Positions 1 to 8,178 of a stretch of 64,000 nt of DNA are shown here, one piece after another (positions within the stretch are counted from its first letter, which is position 1; every line of letters begins with the position of its first letter). Origin of the DNA: Azotosporobacter soli (GTDB taxonomy: Bacteria > Bacillota > Negativicutes > SG130); the NCBI RefSeq assembly GCF_030542965.1, contig NZ_JAUAOA010000001.1, positions 186,001 to 250,000 on the forward strand, read 5' to 3'. The notes beneath the pieces are model-generated. The model was given only the letters and a program-made list of their open reading frames with translations, was not told where the DNA came from and ran no database searches. The translations under genes and the position numbers were made by a program.

Positions 1-534
1 CGCAAGCGTCGCCTTCAAACAGTCGAGGTCATAGCGATGCCCGCGCGTGACGATGATCACGGCCGTATTCTTATCGATCGCAAGATCGCCTTTCAAGACG
101 CGCGTGAAGGATTCGCAGATGACCTTTTTCGCCCAGGGGAATCTCGCCGCGTTGGCAAACTCGGGGCGATCATCCACCACGGTTACGGCAAAATCCATCC
201 GCGAGAGAAACTCCACCAGCGGCAGGCTGATATGTCCTCCGCCAAAAACGAGCGCCCGTCGGCTGCTGCTATATTCTTCCCGGAAAAACTGACATGCGCT
301 GTTTTGCTCCAGCTGAAAAACCTCCGGTTTATCTGAGCTGACGCGACGTGTATATTCAATCACCTGGGCGGTGACCGTCGCATCAATCAATACGCCATCC
401 ACAGTACCATCGGGATAAAGGACGAGCGTTTGCCCCATTTGTTCGGCAAACTCGTTTGGACAGCCAATCAAAGTAATGACCTGTACAGGTATTCCCTCTT
501 TAGCGGCAGCAAGCATCTTAGCATAGTCCGTCAA
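1..534 (-). CDS. XdhC/CoxI-family molybdenum hydroxylase maturation factor (partial, runs off the window start)
   Basis: The minus strand is open from a TTG at 534 to the window edge (178 codons). The product shows the XdhC pattern: GGGHIS near residues 98-103 at the start of the C-terminal Rossmann-like domain, then VVDDRPEFAN, and TRGHRYD near residues 165-171. XdhC proteins bind and insert the molybdenum cofactor into xanthine-dehydrogenase-type enzymes in the cytoplasm. TTG is chosen because GGGGGAAGAAG lies directly before it and an in-frame stop occurs six codons further upstream. The true 3' end is outside the window, so any partner hydrolase genes downstream cannot be seen. The family is clear; which hydrolase it serves is unknown. 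Confidence 0.85.
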   Translation of the reverse strand, partial: MTDYAKMLAAAKEGIPVQVITLIGCPNEFAEQMGQTLVLYPDGTVDGVLIDATVTAQVIEYTRRVSSDKPEVFQLEQNSACQFFREEYSSSRRALVFGGGHISLPLVEFLSRMDFAVTVVDDRPEFANAARFPWAKKVICESFTRVLKGDLAIDKNTAVIIVTRGHRYDLDCLKATLA

Positions 535-639
535 ATCTTCTTCCCCCAGTCGCGCTCATTTTTCGCTGCGTTTTAACGCCCAGCGGCTTCGTAAAGACGT
601 TCCCCATGCGGCAAAAAAACTCCTGCCGGATTCATTTTA

Positions 640-678
640 AAAGAGTCCTTCGCCGTACTGTGCGAAGGACGCTTTTAA
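640..678. terminator. Hairpin in front of the XdhC-like gene
   Basis: A perfect 9-bp stem (645-653 with 662-670, GTCCTTCGC/GCGAAGGAC) has a short loop and is flanked by A- and T-rich runs on both sides, so it can act in either direction. It lies about 110 bp upstream of the XdhC start and downstream of the MCP gene, so it is either a second terminator after the MCP gene or an attenuator in the XdhC leader. Confidence 0.5.
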
Positions 679-721
679 CTGTCGACAGAACAAAATCAAG
701 TAGGATGTTTTTACACGAAGA

Positions 722-772
722 ATCGAAGAAGGGAAGCGGGTCGATCGTATCGGCCCGCTTCCCTTCTTCGTG
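722..772. terminator. Long hairpin after the MCP gene
   Basis: Arms at 724-740 and 754-770 form a 17-bp perfect GC-rich stem with a 13-base loop, starting about 60 bp beyond the MCP stop codon. There is no clean T-run on the minus strand, so the terminator call rests on stem strength and position. Confidence 0.6.
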
Positions 773-833
773 TTATCGTTTCCTTTTATCTTTCGGTTCC
801 TGCCCGTTCTTGCAGGCTTTTTTCCAAGTGACT

Positions 834-2549
834 TTAGATTTGGAAACGGTTCAGCGAACTGCGCAAGCCCATCGCCAGTTTAGCCAAAATCTGACTGGCC
901 GAAGCGATTTCCTGCATCGAGGCGGACTGCTCCTCACTCGCCGCCGATACCGTCTGCGCTTCGCCTGACGTATCCTTGCTCAGCCGGTCGATCTGGCTGA
1001 CGGAATCGACAATGGTTTTGCTGTTTTGCTCGACATGCGCGATCGCGTCCGAGATCGCCTGCGTCTGCGTGGTAACAAGTTTCACCATGCCGCCGATTTC
1101 GTGGAAGGCCTTGCCGGATGCATTCACGACATCGGTGCCGCGGTTCACTTCTTGATTGCCGCGATTCATTGCAAGGATCGCCTTTTCCGTATCCTGCTGA
1201 ATCTCGCCGATCATCCGCGTGATCTGCTCGGCCGCCTGCTGCGACTGTTCAGCCAGCTTGCGCACCTCTTCCGCGACGACCGCGAAACCGCGTCCGTGTT
1301 CACCGGCCCGCGCCGCTTCGATCGCGGCGTTCAGCGCCAGCAGGTTCGTCTGGCTGGAGATGCCCGCGATCGCATCGACGATCTGTCCGATCTCTTTCGA
1401 ACGTTCACCGAGCGTACCGATGACTTCGGCCGATTCGCGGATCGTCTTTTCCGCGAGCGACATTTGGTTCATCGCCTGATCCGCGAGTTCGATGCCTTCG
1501 CTGGCCTTCTTGTTCGCATCGGCCGACTTATGGTTCGCTTCCGATGCGCCGCTGACAACCTGCGTAATATTGAGCGACATTTCTTCGACCGAGGATCGCG
1601 CGCCGTCAACCGCGCCGAGTTGTTCGGCAGCGCCGCGCGCCACTTCGGTGATCGAATGGGCCACCTGATTGATCGCCTGCGCCGATTGATCCGCACTCGC
1701 GGTCATCTCCTCGGCAGAAGCCGCCAACTGTTCGGCTGACTGATGAATTTCCGTCATCAGACGGCGAAGCTCTGAACGCATTTCCGCCAGGGAATCGCCC
1801 ACATCGCCGAACTCGTCATGCCGTTTCACTTTGCGCGCTTTATCGCGAAAATCGCCGTCCGCCATCTCCTTGGCGAAGAGCACCATCGCAGCCAGCGGGC
1901 CCGTGATCATCCGCGTGACGTTCCAGCCGAAGAAGCAGAGCACCAGCAGCGAAGCGAGCACCGTCAGCGACATCATCTTGGCCGCGCTGCCCATCGCCTC
2001 GTGATTCTTTCGGTTCACTTCCGCCGCATCGTCTACCAGGACCTTCGATAATTCCTTGCATTTGAGCGCGGCGGCGTCGGCGAGCGGCGCCACCGAAACC
2101 GCGTAGATCGCATACGCTTCGGCATTCTTATTCTCCAAGGCCAGTTTGAGCACCGGCGCTCTTGCATCGCGGTATTTCGCAATGATTGCTTTCATCTCAT
2201 TTAGTTCCTTGCGCGCCTTTTCCGAAAGATTCGCCTTCTCGATCGCAGTCATGTTCTCATTGAATGCTTTTGCCCGCTCCGTCATGTCTTTTTCCAGCGC
2301 CGCATTGCGTGCATCATCAGTCGTCAGCATCAGTTCCAGGATATCCGCCGATACGCGATTGATATGCGCGCGGTTCTCATTGGCCAGTTCCGTCGGGATC
2401 AGGTTTTCGCTGTACATTCCACTTAAGCTGCTGTCGGCCTGCTGCAAATAATGGTAGCCGGTATAGCCGATCAAAGACGTGAAGAAGACTGCCAGTACAA
2501 TCAACAAACCGATTTTCTTTCCCACCTTGATATTGACCAAAAAATTCAT
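834..2549 (-). CDS. Methyl-accepting chemotaxis protein (four-helix-bundle sensor)
   Basis: A 571-residue transmembrane chemoreceptor that would relay a periplasmic or membrane signal to CheA/CheW and the flagellar motor. A first membrane segment lies at about residues 13-35. It is followed by a helical 4HB_MCP-type ligand region (about 36-190), a second membrane segment (about 191-213), a HAMP linker (about 214-265) and the long coiled-coil signalling domain. The signalling hairpin tip is intact ([20 protein letters not shown]). The ATG is preceded by AAAGGAGAGCATC. The gene stands alone, with hairpins downstream and no chemotaxis genes beside it. The ligand cannot be inferred. Confidence 0.95.
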   Translation of the reverse strand: MNFLVNIKVGKKIGLLIVLAVFFTSLIGYTGYHYLQQADSSLSGMYSENLIPTELANENRAHINRVSADILELMLTTDDARNAALEKDMTERAKAFNENMTAIEKANLSEKARKELNEMKAIIAKYRDARAPVLKLALENKNAEAYAIYAVSVAPLADAAALKCKELSKVLVDDAAEVNRKNHEAMGSAAKMMSLTVLASLLVLCFFGWNVTRMITGPLAAMVLFAKEMADGDFRDKARKVKRHDEFGDVGDSLAEMRSELRRLMTEIHQSAEQLAASAEEMTASADQSAQAINQVAHSITEVARGAAEQLGAVDGARSSVEEMSLNITQVVSGASEANHKSADANKKASEGIELADQAMNQMSLAEKTIRESAEVIGTLGERSKEIGQIVDAIAGISSQTNLLALNAAIEAARAGEHGRGFAVVAEEVRKLAEQSQQAAEQITRMIGEIQQDTEKAILAMNRGNQEVNRGTDVVNASGKAFHEIGGMVKLVTTQTQAISDAIAHVEQNSKTIVDSVSQIDRLSKDTSGEAQTVSAASEEQSASMQEIASASQILAKLAMGLRSSLNRFQI

Positions 2550-2742
2550 GATGCTCTCCTTTCGCTTGCGCTCTTAGAATTTTCCGCTCAGCTCATCGAT
2601 CCGCTTGCTCTATCGTACGACAGCTTCGTGCCGTCTTATTTGTTTTTCCAAATAATCCCTTTTGTATTTTCACCTTTTCTCTAACGCAAGAGCGAATTCC
2701 TGCTTCTTTTTCGCTCATTTTTCCCCAAATAAAAAAAATAAA

Positions 2743-2768
2743 CGGACGCCATCTAAAAACGGCGTCCG
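2743..2768 (-). terminator. Rho-independent terminator of the MalY-like gene
   Basis: GGACGCC at 2744-2750 pairs with GGCGTCC at 2761-2767, and on the minus strand the stem is followed by a long T-rich tract. It sits 14 bp after the MalY-like stop. The rest of 2550-2743 holds only the upstream region of the MCP gene; I saw nothing else there. Confidence 0.85.
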
Positions 2769-2781
2769 CTCCTTCTTTTTT

Positions 2782-3981
2782 TCACTCCGCCTTGTTCAGC
2801 GCGGCGCAAATTCTTTTCAAGCCCTCTTCTAAAACAGCGCGCGGGCAGGCCAGATTGAGCCGGATAAAACCGTCTGAATTGGCGACAAACATATTTCCGC
2901 CTTCCAGCAAGACGCCAGCCTGATTGGCAAAGTAGAGCGGCATATTTTCTTCATCAGGCAGATATGCGCCGATATCCAGCCAGGCAAGATAGGTCGCTTC
3001 GGGAATACGAAAGACCGCTTTCGGCAAATGGCGCTCCAGATACTGCTTGAGAAACGCAAAGTTTCCGTCCAGATAAACCTTCAGCTGCTTCAGCCACGCT
3101 TCGCCGTGCTGGTAGGCCGCCTGCGCTGCCGCAATGCTGAGCGGATTTTCAAAGCTATAGTGACGTGCCCGCCAAATTTCCCTCAAATTTTCATTTGGGA
3201 TGATGATGTTTGAAAACATCAAGCCCGCCATGTTAAACGTTTTGCTCGGCGCCATGCAGGTAATGATCCGGTCCGTTTCCGGAAAAACTTTGGCCAGCGG
3301 CGTATGCACCTGACCGTTACGTAGCAAGTCGCAATGGATTTCATCGGAGATGATCCACAGATTGTTGCTAAGGCAAATCTCGCCGAACCGTTTCAATTCC
3401 TCCGGCGTCCAGACCCGCCCACTGGGATTGTGCGGATTGCAGAAAATACACAACGACACTTTCTCGTCTTGCGCTTTTTCCTCCAGATCCGCGAAATCCA
3501 TCGTGTAGTACCCCTGATCGTTCACTAAAGCGGAGCACACCAATTCAATCTTGTTATAGTCGGCGGCATGTTTGAAAAAAGCATAGGACGGTGTGACGAT
3601 CAAAATCTTTTCGTCCGGTTTGCAGATATATTCGACCAACTCATACAGCGCAGGAATAATGCCCGGCGAAGTGACGAGCTGCTCTTTGGCGAAACTCCAG
3701 TCATACTGGCGTTTTGTCCAATTAACGAAAGCCTGGTAGTACTCCGGATCAAACACCTTCGTATAACCAAAAATCCGTTTGTCCAAACGTTCTTTGATCG
3801 CACTAATAATTTCCGGCGGCGAAGCAAACTCCATGTCTGCAACCCACATGCGAACAAACTTGTCATCATCATAAGGAAACTGCATACTGGCAGGCGCTTG
3901 AAAAATATATTCCCTAAACCCATCGGTATTCATCGCATTGGTGTTTTTGCGGTCGATCATTTCATCAAAATTATACTGCAT
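2782..3981 (-). CDS. MalY/PatB family PLP-dependent C-S lyase or aminotransferase
   Basis: A 399-residue fold-type I PLP enzyme of the MalY/PatB group, whose members are cystathionine beta-lyases. The N-terminus (YNFDEMIDRKNTNAMNTDG) is typical of the group. FCNPHNPSGRVW, SDEIHCDLL (PLP-contacting Asp) and APSKTFNMAGL (Schiff-base Lys) are all present. Length matches the family (about 390). It is transcribed divergently from an XRE-family regulator at 4246, so that regulator is its most likely controller. A plausible promoter (TTGTTT, 17 bp, GATAAT) and a 13-bp dyad lie in the shared gap. Sulfur amino acid cleavage is the likely role; the exact substrate is unknown. Confidence 0.9.
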   Translation of the reverse strand: MQYNFDEMIDRKNTNAMNTDGFREYIFQAPASMQFPYDDDKFVRMWVADMEFASPPEIISAIKERLDKRIFGYTKVFDPEYYQAFVNWTKRQYDWSFAKEQLVTSPGIIPALYELVEYICKPDEKILIVTPSYAFFKHAADYNKIELVCSALVNDQGYYTMDFADLEEKAQDEKVSLCIFCNPHNPSGRVWTPEELKRFGEICLSNNLWIISDEIHCDLLRNGQVHTPLAKVFPETDRIITCMAPSKTFNMAGLMFSNIIIPNENLREIWRARHYSFENPLSIAAAQAAYQHGEAWLKQLKVYLDGNFAFLKQYLERHLPKAVFRIPEATYLAWLDIGAYLPDEENMPLYFANQAGVLLEGGNMFVANSDGFIRLNLACPRAVLEEGLKRICAALNKAE

Positions 3982-4023
3982 TGTTTTCTCCCCTTTTCTT
4001 TAAAAATAAGAACTGACAACCTC

Positions 4024-4052
4024 ATTATCCCATACGCATTCCTAGGAAACAA
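4024..4052 (-). promoter_or_regulatory. Candidate sigma-A promoter for the MalY-like gene
   Basis: On the minus strand TTGTTT (4052-4047) and GATAAT (4029-4024) are spaced by exactly 17 bp, placing the transcription start about 35 bp upstream of the ATG at 3981. Confidence 0.55.
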
Positions 4053-4066
4053 ACAACGTCTTTTCT

Positions 4067-4106
4067 ATTTTAAAGAAACTTTCACTCATATTTGTTTCTT
4101 TAAAAT
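4067..4106. promoter_or_regulatory. 13-bp inverted repeat, candidate operator of the XRE regulator
   Basis: ATTTTAAAGAAAC (4067-4079) and its exact reverse complement GTTTCTTTAAAAT (4094-4106) are separated by 14 bp, in the gap between the divergent MalY-like and XRE genes and immediately upstream of the candidate MalY -35 box. Position and symmetry fit a dimeric repressor site. Binding is inferred. Confidence 0.55.
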
Positions 4107-4245
4107 ATGCAAATAAGGCCAATCATGCTATGATCATAATAAATCTTATCAATCGCATCCTCATTTATGCTTTTTTCGTATTTTCACGAACCTTTTTCAT
4201 ACCTGCTCTGTTTTACAAATCAAATCCGCTTGGAGGAATCCGCCC

Positions 4246-4953
4246 GTGAGCAAGATAACGCAAGAGGTTGGACAAAAGATTAAAAGTTTCCGCAAATCCA
4301 AAGGCCTGACAATACAACAACTGGCCGATGCCATTTCGAAAAGCAAGGCTACTTTATCCAAATACGAAAGCGGCGACATCACACTCGATTTAGTCACGCT
4401 TTACAACCTTGCCGCCGTTTTAAACATCCAGGTGGAGCAACTTCTTTATCTGGAACCTCGCAAACCTTCTATCCTGGCAAACAATACGCCATCCACTTTC
4501 TTCAAAAATTCTACGCGCTTTTATTCGTATTTTTATGACGGCCGGAGCAACAAGCTGGTGCGCTGCATAATCGATATTGTAGCGCAGCCCGACACCAACC
4601 GTTATAAAACCGTACTGTATATGAACATCAAAGATTGGAAACATTATCAGGAATGTGAAAATACCTATTGGGGTTACACGGAACACTACGATACGCTCAC
4701 AACTATTCTTTTGAAAAATCAAGCCACTCCACTCGAAAACATTACCATTAACATTCTTGCTTCTTTCTTAGACTCCGAAAAAAAATGGGGTTTAATGTCC
4801 GGCGTTTCATTCCGCCCTTTTATGCCAATCGCCTTAAAAATGCTTTTCTCTAAGATTCCGTTAGAAGAAAACCTGGAATTGATCAATGAACTTAAAATTT
4901 CCAAAGACGATATCCGCACAATGAAGATTTATAATATGTTATCGGTTACGTAA
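4246..4953 (+). CDS. XRE-family transcriptional regulator with a C-terminal sensor region
   Basis: A 235-residue protein with an N-terminal lambda-Cro-type helix-turn-helix (about residues 8-63; LADAISKSKATLSKYESGD is the recognition region) and about 165 residues without a domain I recognise. GTG at 4246 is chosen because TGGAGGAATCC precedes it at good spacing. The C-terminal part is rich in aromatic and charged residues and resembles the variable regions that bind ligand or oligomerise. It is divergent from the MalY-like gene, with a 13-bp dyad between them, so it probably controls that gene and itself. Confidence 0.9.
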   Translation: MSKITQEVGQKIKSFRKSKGLTIQQLADAISKSKATLSKYESGDITLDLVTLYNLAAVLNIQVEQLLYLEPRKPSILANNTPSTFFKNSTRFYSYFYDGRSNKLVRCIIDIVAQPDTNRYKTVLYMNIKDWKHYQECENTYWGYTEHYDTLTTILLKNQATPLENITINILASFLDSEKKWGLMSGVSFRPFMPIALKMLFSKIPLEENLELINELKISKDDIRTMKIYNMLSVT

Positions 4954-4992
4954 AGCTCTTCCACAGATTCGCTTAAACGCTATATTGATCAA

Positions 4993-5032
4993 AAGCCGCC
5001 CCCTTCGACCGCTCGGACCGAATAGGACGGCT
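4993..5032. terminator. Dispersed palindrome, copy A (degenerate), after the XRE gene
   Basis: It begins with the shared arm AAGCCGCCCCCTTCGACCG and ends GGACGGCT, so the right arm has decayed compared with the copies at 29278 and 36047. It lies 40 bp after the XRE stop and just before the stop of the convergent small gene at 5040, so it could end both transcripts. Confidence 0.6.
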
Positions 5033-5039
5033 CACCCTA

Positions 5040-5309
5040 TTACGATCTTGCTTCAAGCATAAACTGCACCAACTGTTCGACATCCTGGGGACTATTGCAT
5101 TGCAATTTCAATTTAGGAATACTGCCGGACGGGTCCATCCAGGTCAAAAAATTCTGCGCCAGGAAATTGAAACGCAGGTCTTTTGCCTCGCCGTTGGGCA
5201 TGCGCAGCATAACCGGTGCAACGCAATGATTGATCCGGTTAAAAAAGCACGAAGCATCCTTAATGTCGAAGAACGTCAGACAAGTCATCTCTTTTTTCAT
5301 CTGAATCAT
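5040..5309 (-). CDS. Small protein of possible HPr-like fold
   Basis: An 89-residue protein with no motif I can name with certainty. The layout (an early helix SCFFNRINHCVAP, a central strand-like MLRMPN, a final IPKLKLQCNSPQDVEQLVQFML) resembles HPr-like beta-alpha folds without the GLHARP phosphorylation site. The same type of domain appears at the N-terminus of the sigma-54 regulator at 40845. Start choice is uncertain: ATG at 5309 has a poor ribosome site, and ATG at 5300 is equally possible. It is convergent with the XRE gene and divergent from the AraC gene. Confidence 0.5.
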   Translation of the reverse strand: MIQMKKEMTCLTFFDIKDASCFFNRINHCVAPVMLRMPNGEAKDLRFNFLAQNFLTWMDPSGSIPKLKLQCNSPQDVEQLVQFMLEARS

Positions 5310-5422
5310 CTCACTTTACACTTCGTTCGTTGTCATAATGATATCGCCGCCCATTCCTTGCAACAATAATAAAATCGCCATATACTATAATAAAAACGCC
5401 ATCTTCGACAAGGAGCCGTGCG

Positions 5423-6331
5423 ATGCTTATCCAAACATGTACGCTGACGTTAGCTTCCGACCGCCGCGAGTTGAAAGTGCGCGGCACGCCCATGTTCCCC
5501 TGCGGCGCTTATCTTTCGCAGATCGGTCATCATACGCCGGATCTACCCTGGCATTGGCATGAAGAACTCGAAGTACTCGTCGTATGCAGCGGTATTTTAC
5601 GCATAAGTTTGCCCGGCATGACGTTCACCTTAGAGCAAGGCGACGGCGCTTTCATCAACTCCAACATATTGCATTCCGCGCAGCTTGCCGCTGCTTCCGA
5701 CGCCGACTGCACTCTGGCCTCGCTGGTCTTTCATCCGAACCTGATCACAGGTGCGGCGGAAAGCATTTTTGAACAGCGCTATATCCGTCCTTTGCTCGAC
5801 TGCCGCCTTTTGCCCGGCGTTCCCTTCTACAGCAAAACCGAGTGGCACGCCGAAGCCGTGCAATGCATTCGCGCCGCCTACGAAGCCTACGCCGCAGAAA
5901 GTTTCGGCTATGAATTTCTTGTCCGCGAAAACCTGTCCCGCCTTTCCTATCTGCTTGTCACAACGCTGCAATCCGTTTTACTGCAACAACGCAGTGAAAA
6001 TCCCGACACGCTGCGCATCAAAAGCATGCTGGATTTTTTGCACCAGCACTATGCCGAGCCGCTGGAACTATCGCAAATTGCCGCGGCAGCCAGCATCAGC
6101 AGCCGCGAATGTCTGCGTTGTTTTAAAAAGAACATCGGCCTTGCGCCGATACAGTATCTGCTCAAACATCGAGTGTCGTTGGCCGCACGCCTTTTAACAG
6201 ACACCGCCGCGCCGATCACCGAAATTTGCAGTCGAACCGGTTTTGACAGTCCCAGTTATTTCGCCAAAACTTTCAAGCGCTTTTTGGACATCACGCCGAC
6301 AGCGTATCGAAAGCAGCAACAAAAAAACTAA
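5423..6331 (+). CDS. AraC-family transcriptional regulator
   Basis: A 302-residue regulator. The N-terminal part (to about residue 150) is an AraC-type cupin ligand pocket, with the HWHEELEVLVV pattern typical of these sensors. The C-terminal 100 residues hold two helix-turn-helix units (LSQIAAAASISSRECLRCFKK, then ITEICSRTGFDSPSYFAKTFKR). ATG at 5423 follows AAGGAGCC. It is divergent from the small gene at 5309 and has no operon partner, so its target is not evident; the convergent NRPS/MFS operon ends beyond the shared hairpin. Confidence 0.92.
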   Translation: MLIQTCTLTLASDRRELKVRGTPMFPCGAYLSQIGHHTPDLPWHWHEELEVLVVCSGILRISLPGMTFTLEQGDGAFINSNILHSAQLAAASDADCTLASLVFHPNLITGAAESIFEQRYIRPLLDCRLLPGVPFYSKTEWHAEAVQCIRAAYEAYAAESFGYEFLVRENLSRLSYLLVTTLQSVLLQQRSENPDTLRIKSMLDFLHQHYAEPLELSQIAAAASISSRECLRCFKKNIGLAPIQYLLKHRVSLAARLLTDTAAPITEICSRTGFDSPSYFAKTFKRFLDITPTAYRKQQQKN

Positions 6332-6395
6332 CATCACTCAAAAACAGCCAAGACAAAGTTATTTTACCCTGGATGTTTTTGAACGCCTATAAACA

Positions 6396-6455
6396 AAACA
6401 AGTGGGCCGTCTCAAAATAAGATTTCTCTTATTTTCGAGACAGCCCACTTGTTTG
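6396..6455. terminator. Long bidirectional terminator hairpin between AraC and MFS genes
   Basis: AAGTGGGCCGTCTC and the following AAAATAAGA pair almost perfectly with TCTTATTTTCGAGACAG and CCCACTT. It sits between convergent genes and has T-runs at either end. It belongs to the same GTCTCAA-type element as the hairpin at 54697. Confidence 0.85.
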
Positions 6456-6468
6456 TTCACGCGAACGT

Positions 6469-7749
6469 TCAATCTTCGTCCGGCAGTTCGACCTCGTTCC
6501 CATCATCGTCGTAGCCGATATGCTGGCGCACGCGCGGTATCGCAAGCACCACTCCGGCCAAGAGGAGCGCGCCGATGCCGCAGATCAGCAGCACTGCATC
6601 GACGGATGCATAATCGGCGGCAGTGCCGACGAAAAGGTACGAGAGCGGCGCCATGCCTGCGGCAATCGTGCTCATCAGTCCGAAGAAGCGTCCTTTCAAC
6701 TCCTGCGGCACGGTATGCTGAAAGAGCATGAAGGAAAATGACATCAGCGCGGCAAATGCCATGCCGATCACAAAGATCAGCGCGGTCATCAGATACTCGT
6801 CCTCCAGGCAGGCCAGCGCCGCCATCGCCAAACCGATTGCCGCCAGCCCGCTCGCGTAGAGCGGATAATAATTGCGATAACGCTGTCGGAAGCTCATCAG
6901 TACGGTCATCAGCACCGCACCGGCCGAAAGGGCGATTTCAAAAACCGCGACCCAGTTGACGCTTTCCGCCAGCACATAGCGAACCAGCATCGGAATCAAA
7001 ATGAAGATCGGCACGATCAGAAACGTTTCCAGCGCATAGATCAGCGCATACCAGCGCAGCGCCTTGAAATCCCAGACATAGCGCAATCCTTTTTTCAATT
7101 CCTGCAGGTAGCCTTCTTCTTCCTCACCTTCTTCCGCTTCTTCCGGCGAGAGATCGCTTTTGATCAGCAGCAAGAAGAAGATGCCGATGACATAGAGCGC
7201 CAGATTGACGTATACGGCCGAAAGGATTCCCGCAGCGGCAATGATGCTCGTACTGAGCGCGGCTGCGATGATGTTGGAAAATTCGATCGTCGAAGCCTGT
7301 ATCGTCGTCGCCCCGGAAAGATGTTCCTCATCGACGAGTTTGCCGACCGAAGCGCTCACCGCATCTTCAAACTGCGGCACAAAGCAGCTCATGCAAAAAC
7401 TCAAGGCAACGAGATAAACGAATTCCAATTTGCCGACCGCCATCAGATATGCGATCAACGAGACGAAGAAGAGTTGCATAAAGACGCCCATCAACATGCA
7501 GACCTTCTTATTATAGCGGTCGATCAACGGTCCGACGAACGGGCTTAGGCAAAGAATCGGAATTGCTTCGACCGCCATCAGCACGCCGAGCCACTTTCCG
7601 TTTTCCCCGTCCTGCGAAATGATCCACCAGGCAAAGGTGATCGCAAAGAAACGTTCGGCCACCGCCACCAGGATATCGCCGATGAAGAAATTGCGAAAAT
7701 CCGGGAAAAGCGCGAGCGGATGATCCTTCAATCTTGCAAGCAGCTTCAT
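6469..7749 (-). CDS. MFS transporter, probable exporter of the NRPS product
   Basis: A 426-residue, roughly 12-helix permease of the major facilitator superfamily, resembling the macrolide/siderophore-exporter type (MFS_3-like). SPFVGPLIDRYNKKVCMLMG is the loop 2-3 signature of the superfamily. A charged loop (EEAEEGEEEEGYLQELKKG) separates the two halves, and the C-terminus is acidic (DDDGNEVELPDED). It starts 21 bp after the NRPS stop with AAAGGAGTATGCT before the ATG, so it is co-transcribed with the NRPS and most simply exports, or gives immunity to, its peptide. Substrate assignment is by context only. Confidence 0.9.
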   Translation of the reverse strand: MKLLARLKDHPLALFPDFRNFFIGDILVAVAERFFAITFAWWIISQDGENGKWLGVLMAVEAIPILCLSPFVGPLIDRYNKKVCMLMGVFMQLFFVSLIAYLMAVGKLEFVYLVALSFCMSCFVPQFEDAVSASVGKLVDEEHLSGATTIQASTIEFSNIIAAALSTSIIAAAGILSAVYVNLALYVIGIFFLLLIKSDLSPEEAEEGEEEEGYLQELKKGLRYVWDFKALRWYALIYALETFLIVPIFILIPMLVRYVLAESVNWVAVFEIALSAGAVLMTVLMSFRQRYRNYYPLYASGLAAIGLAMAALACLEDEYLMTALIFVIGMAFAALMSFSFMLFQHTVPQELKGRFFGLMSTIAAGMAPLSYLFVGTAADYASVDAVLLICGIGALLLAGVVLAIPRVRQHIGYDDDGNEVELPDED

Positions 7750-7770
7750 AGCATACTCCTTTCTTTTCTT

Positions 7771-8178
7771 CTAGCTCATGCTGACGACCAGTTTTTCCAA
7801 GCGTCGTACCCGTTTGTGCATTTCCTGCAGCAGCGCGAACGCAGCAGCCGGATTGCTTTGCAGCCTTTCTTTCAACAGTTCGGCAGGTATCGCCAGCGCG
7901 ACCACGTCGCCCATCACGGCTTCTGCGGTAACGGCAGCATTTGCTTCGCCGAAAAGACTTTCTTCGCCGAGGAAATCCTTTTCGCCCGCGATGCGCAGCG
8001 TACCCGACCAACCGCCGGCCGAGCTGCGGCTGATTTCAGCAAACCCGTCGACAAGCAGATAGAACGTGTCGTTCGCATCCCCTTCCCAAACGAGGCTGCT
8101 TTCGTCGTCATAGAGCCGAAGCTGCGACTGTGCCGCAAGCCCGGCCGCCTCCGTCTCGGATAGGTCTTTGAAGAACGG
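7771..8178 (-). other. CAP-like (cyclic-nucleotide-binding fold) domain fused to the NRPS C-terminus
   Basis: The last 135 residues follow the CAP_ED pattern: FFKDLSETEAAGLAA entry helix, strands with EGDANDTFYLLVDGFAEI, the phosphate-cassette-like DFLGEESLFGEAN, and a C-terminal helix (MHKRVRRLEKLV). The Gly-Glu of the cassette is kept, but the Arg that binds the cyclic phosphate in CRP (RSA) is replaced by Ala, so cAMP or cGMP binding is doubtful. No DNA-binding domain follows; the protein ends after the helix. Confidence 0.75.

Noticed and set aside
540-640. A short frame (ATG near 606 on the minus strand, 28 codons) in front of the XdhC gene
   Set aside because: It has no ribosome site and ends out of frame inside the XdhC start; no conserved feature was seen.
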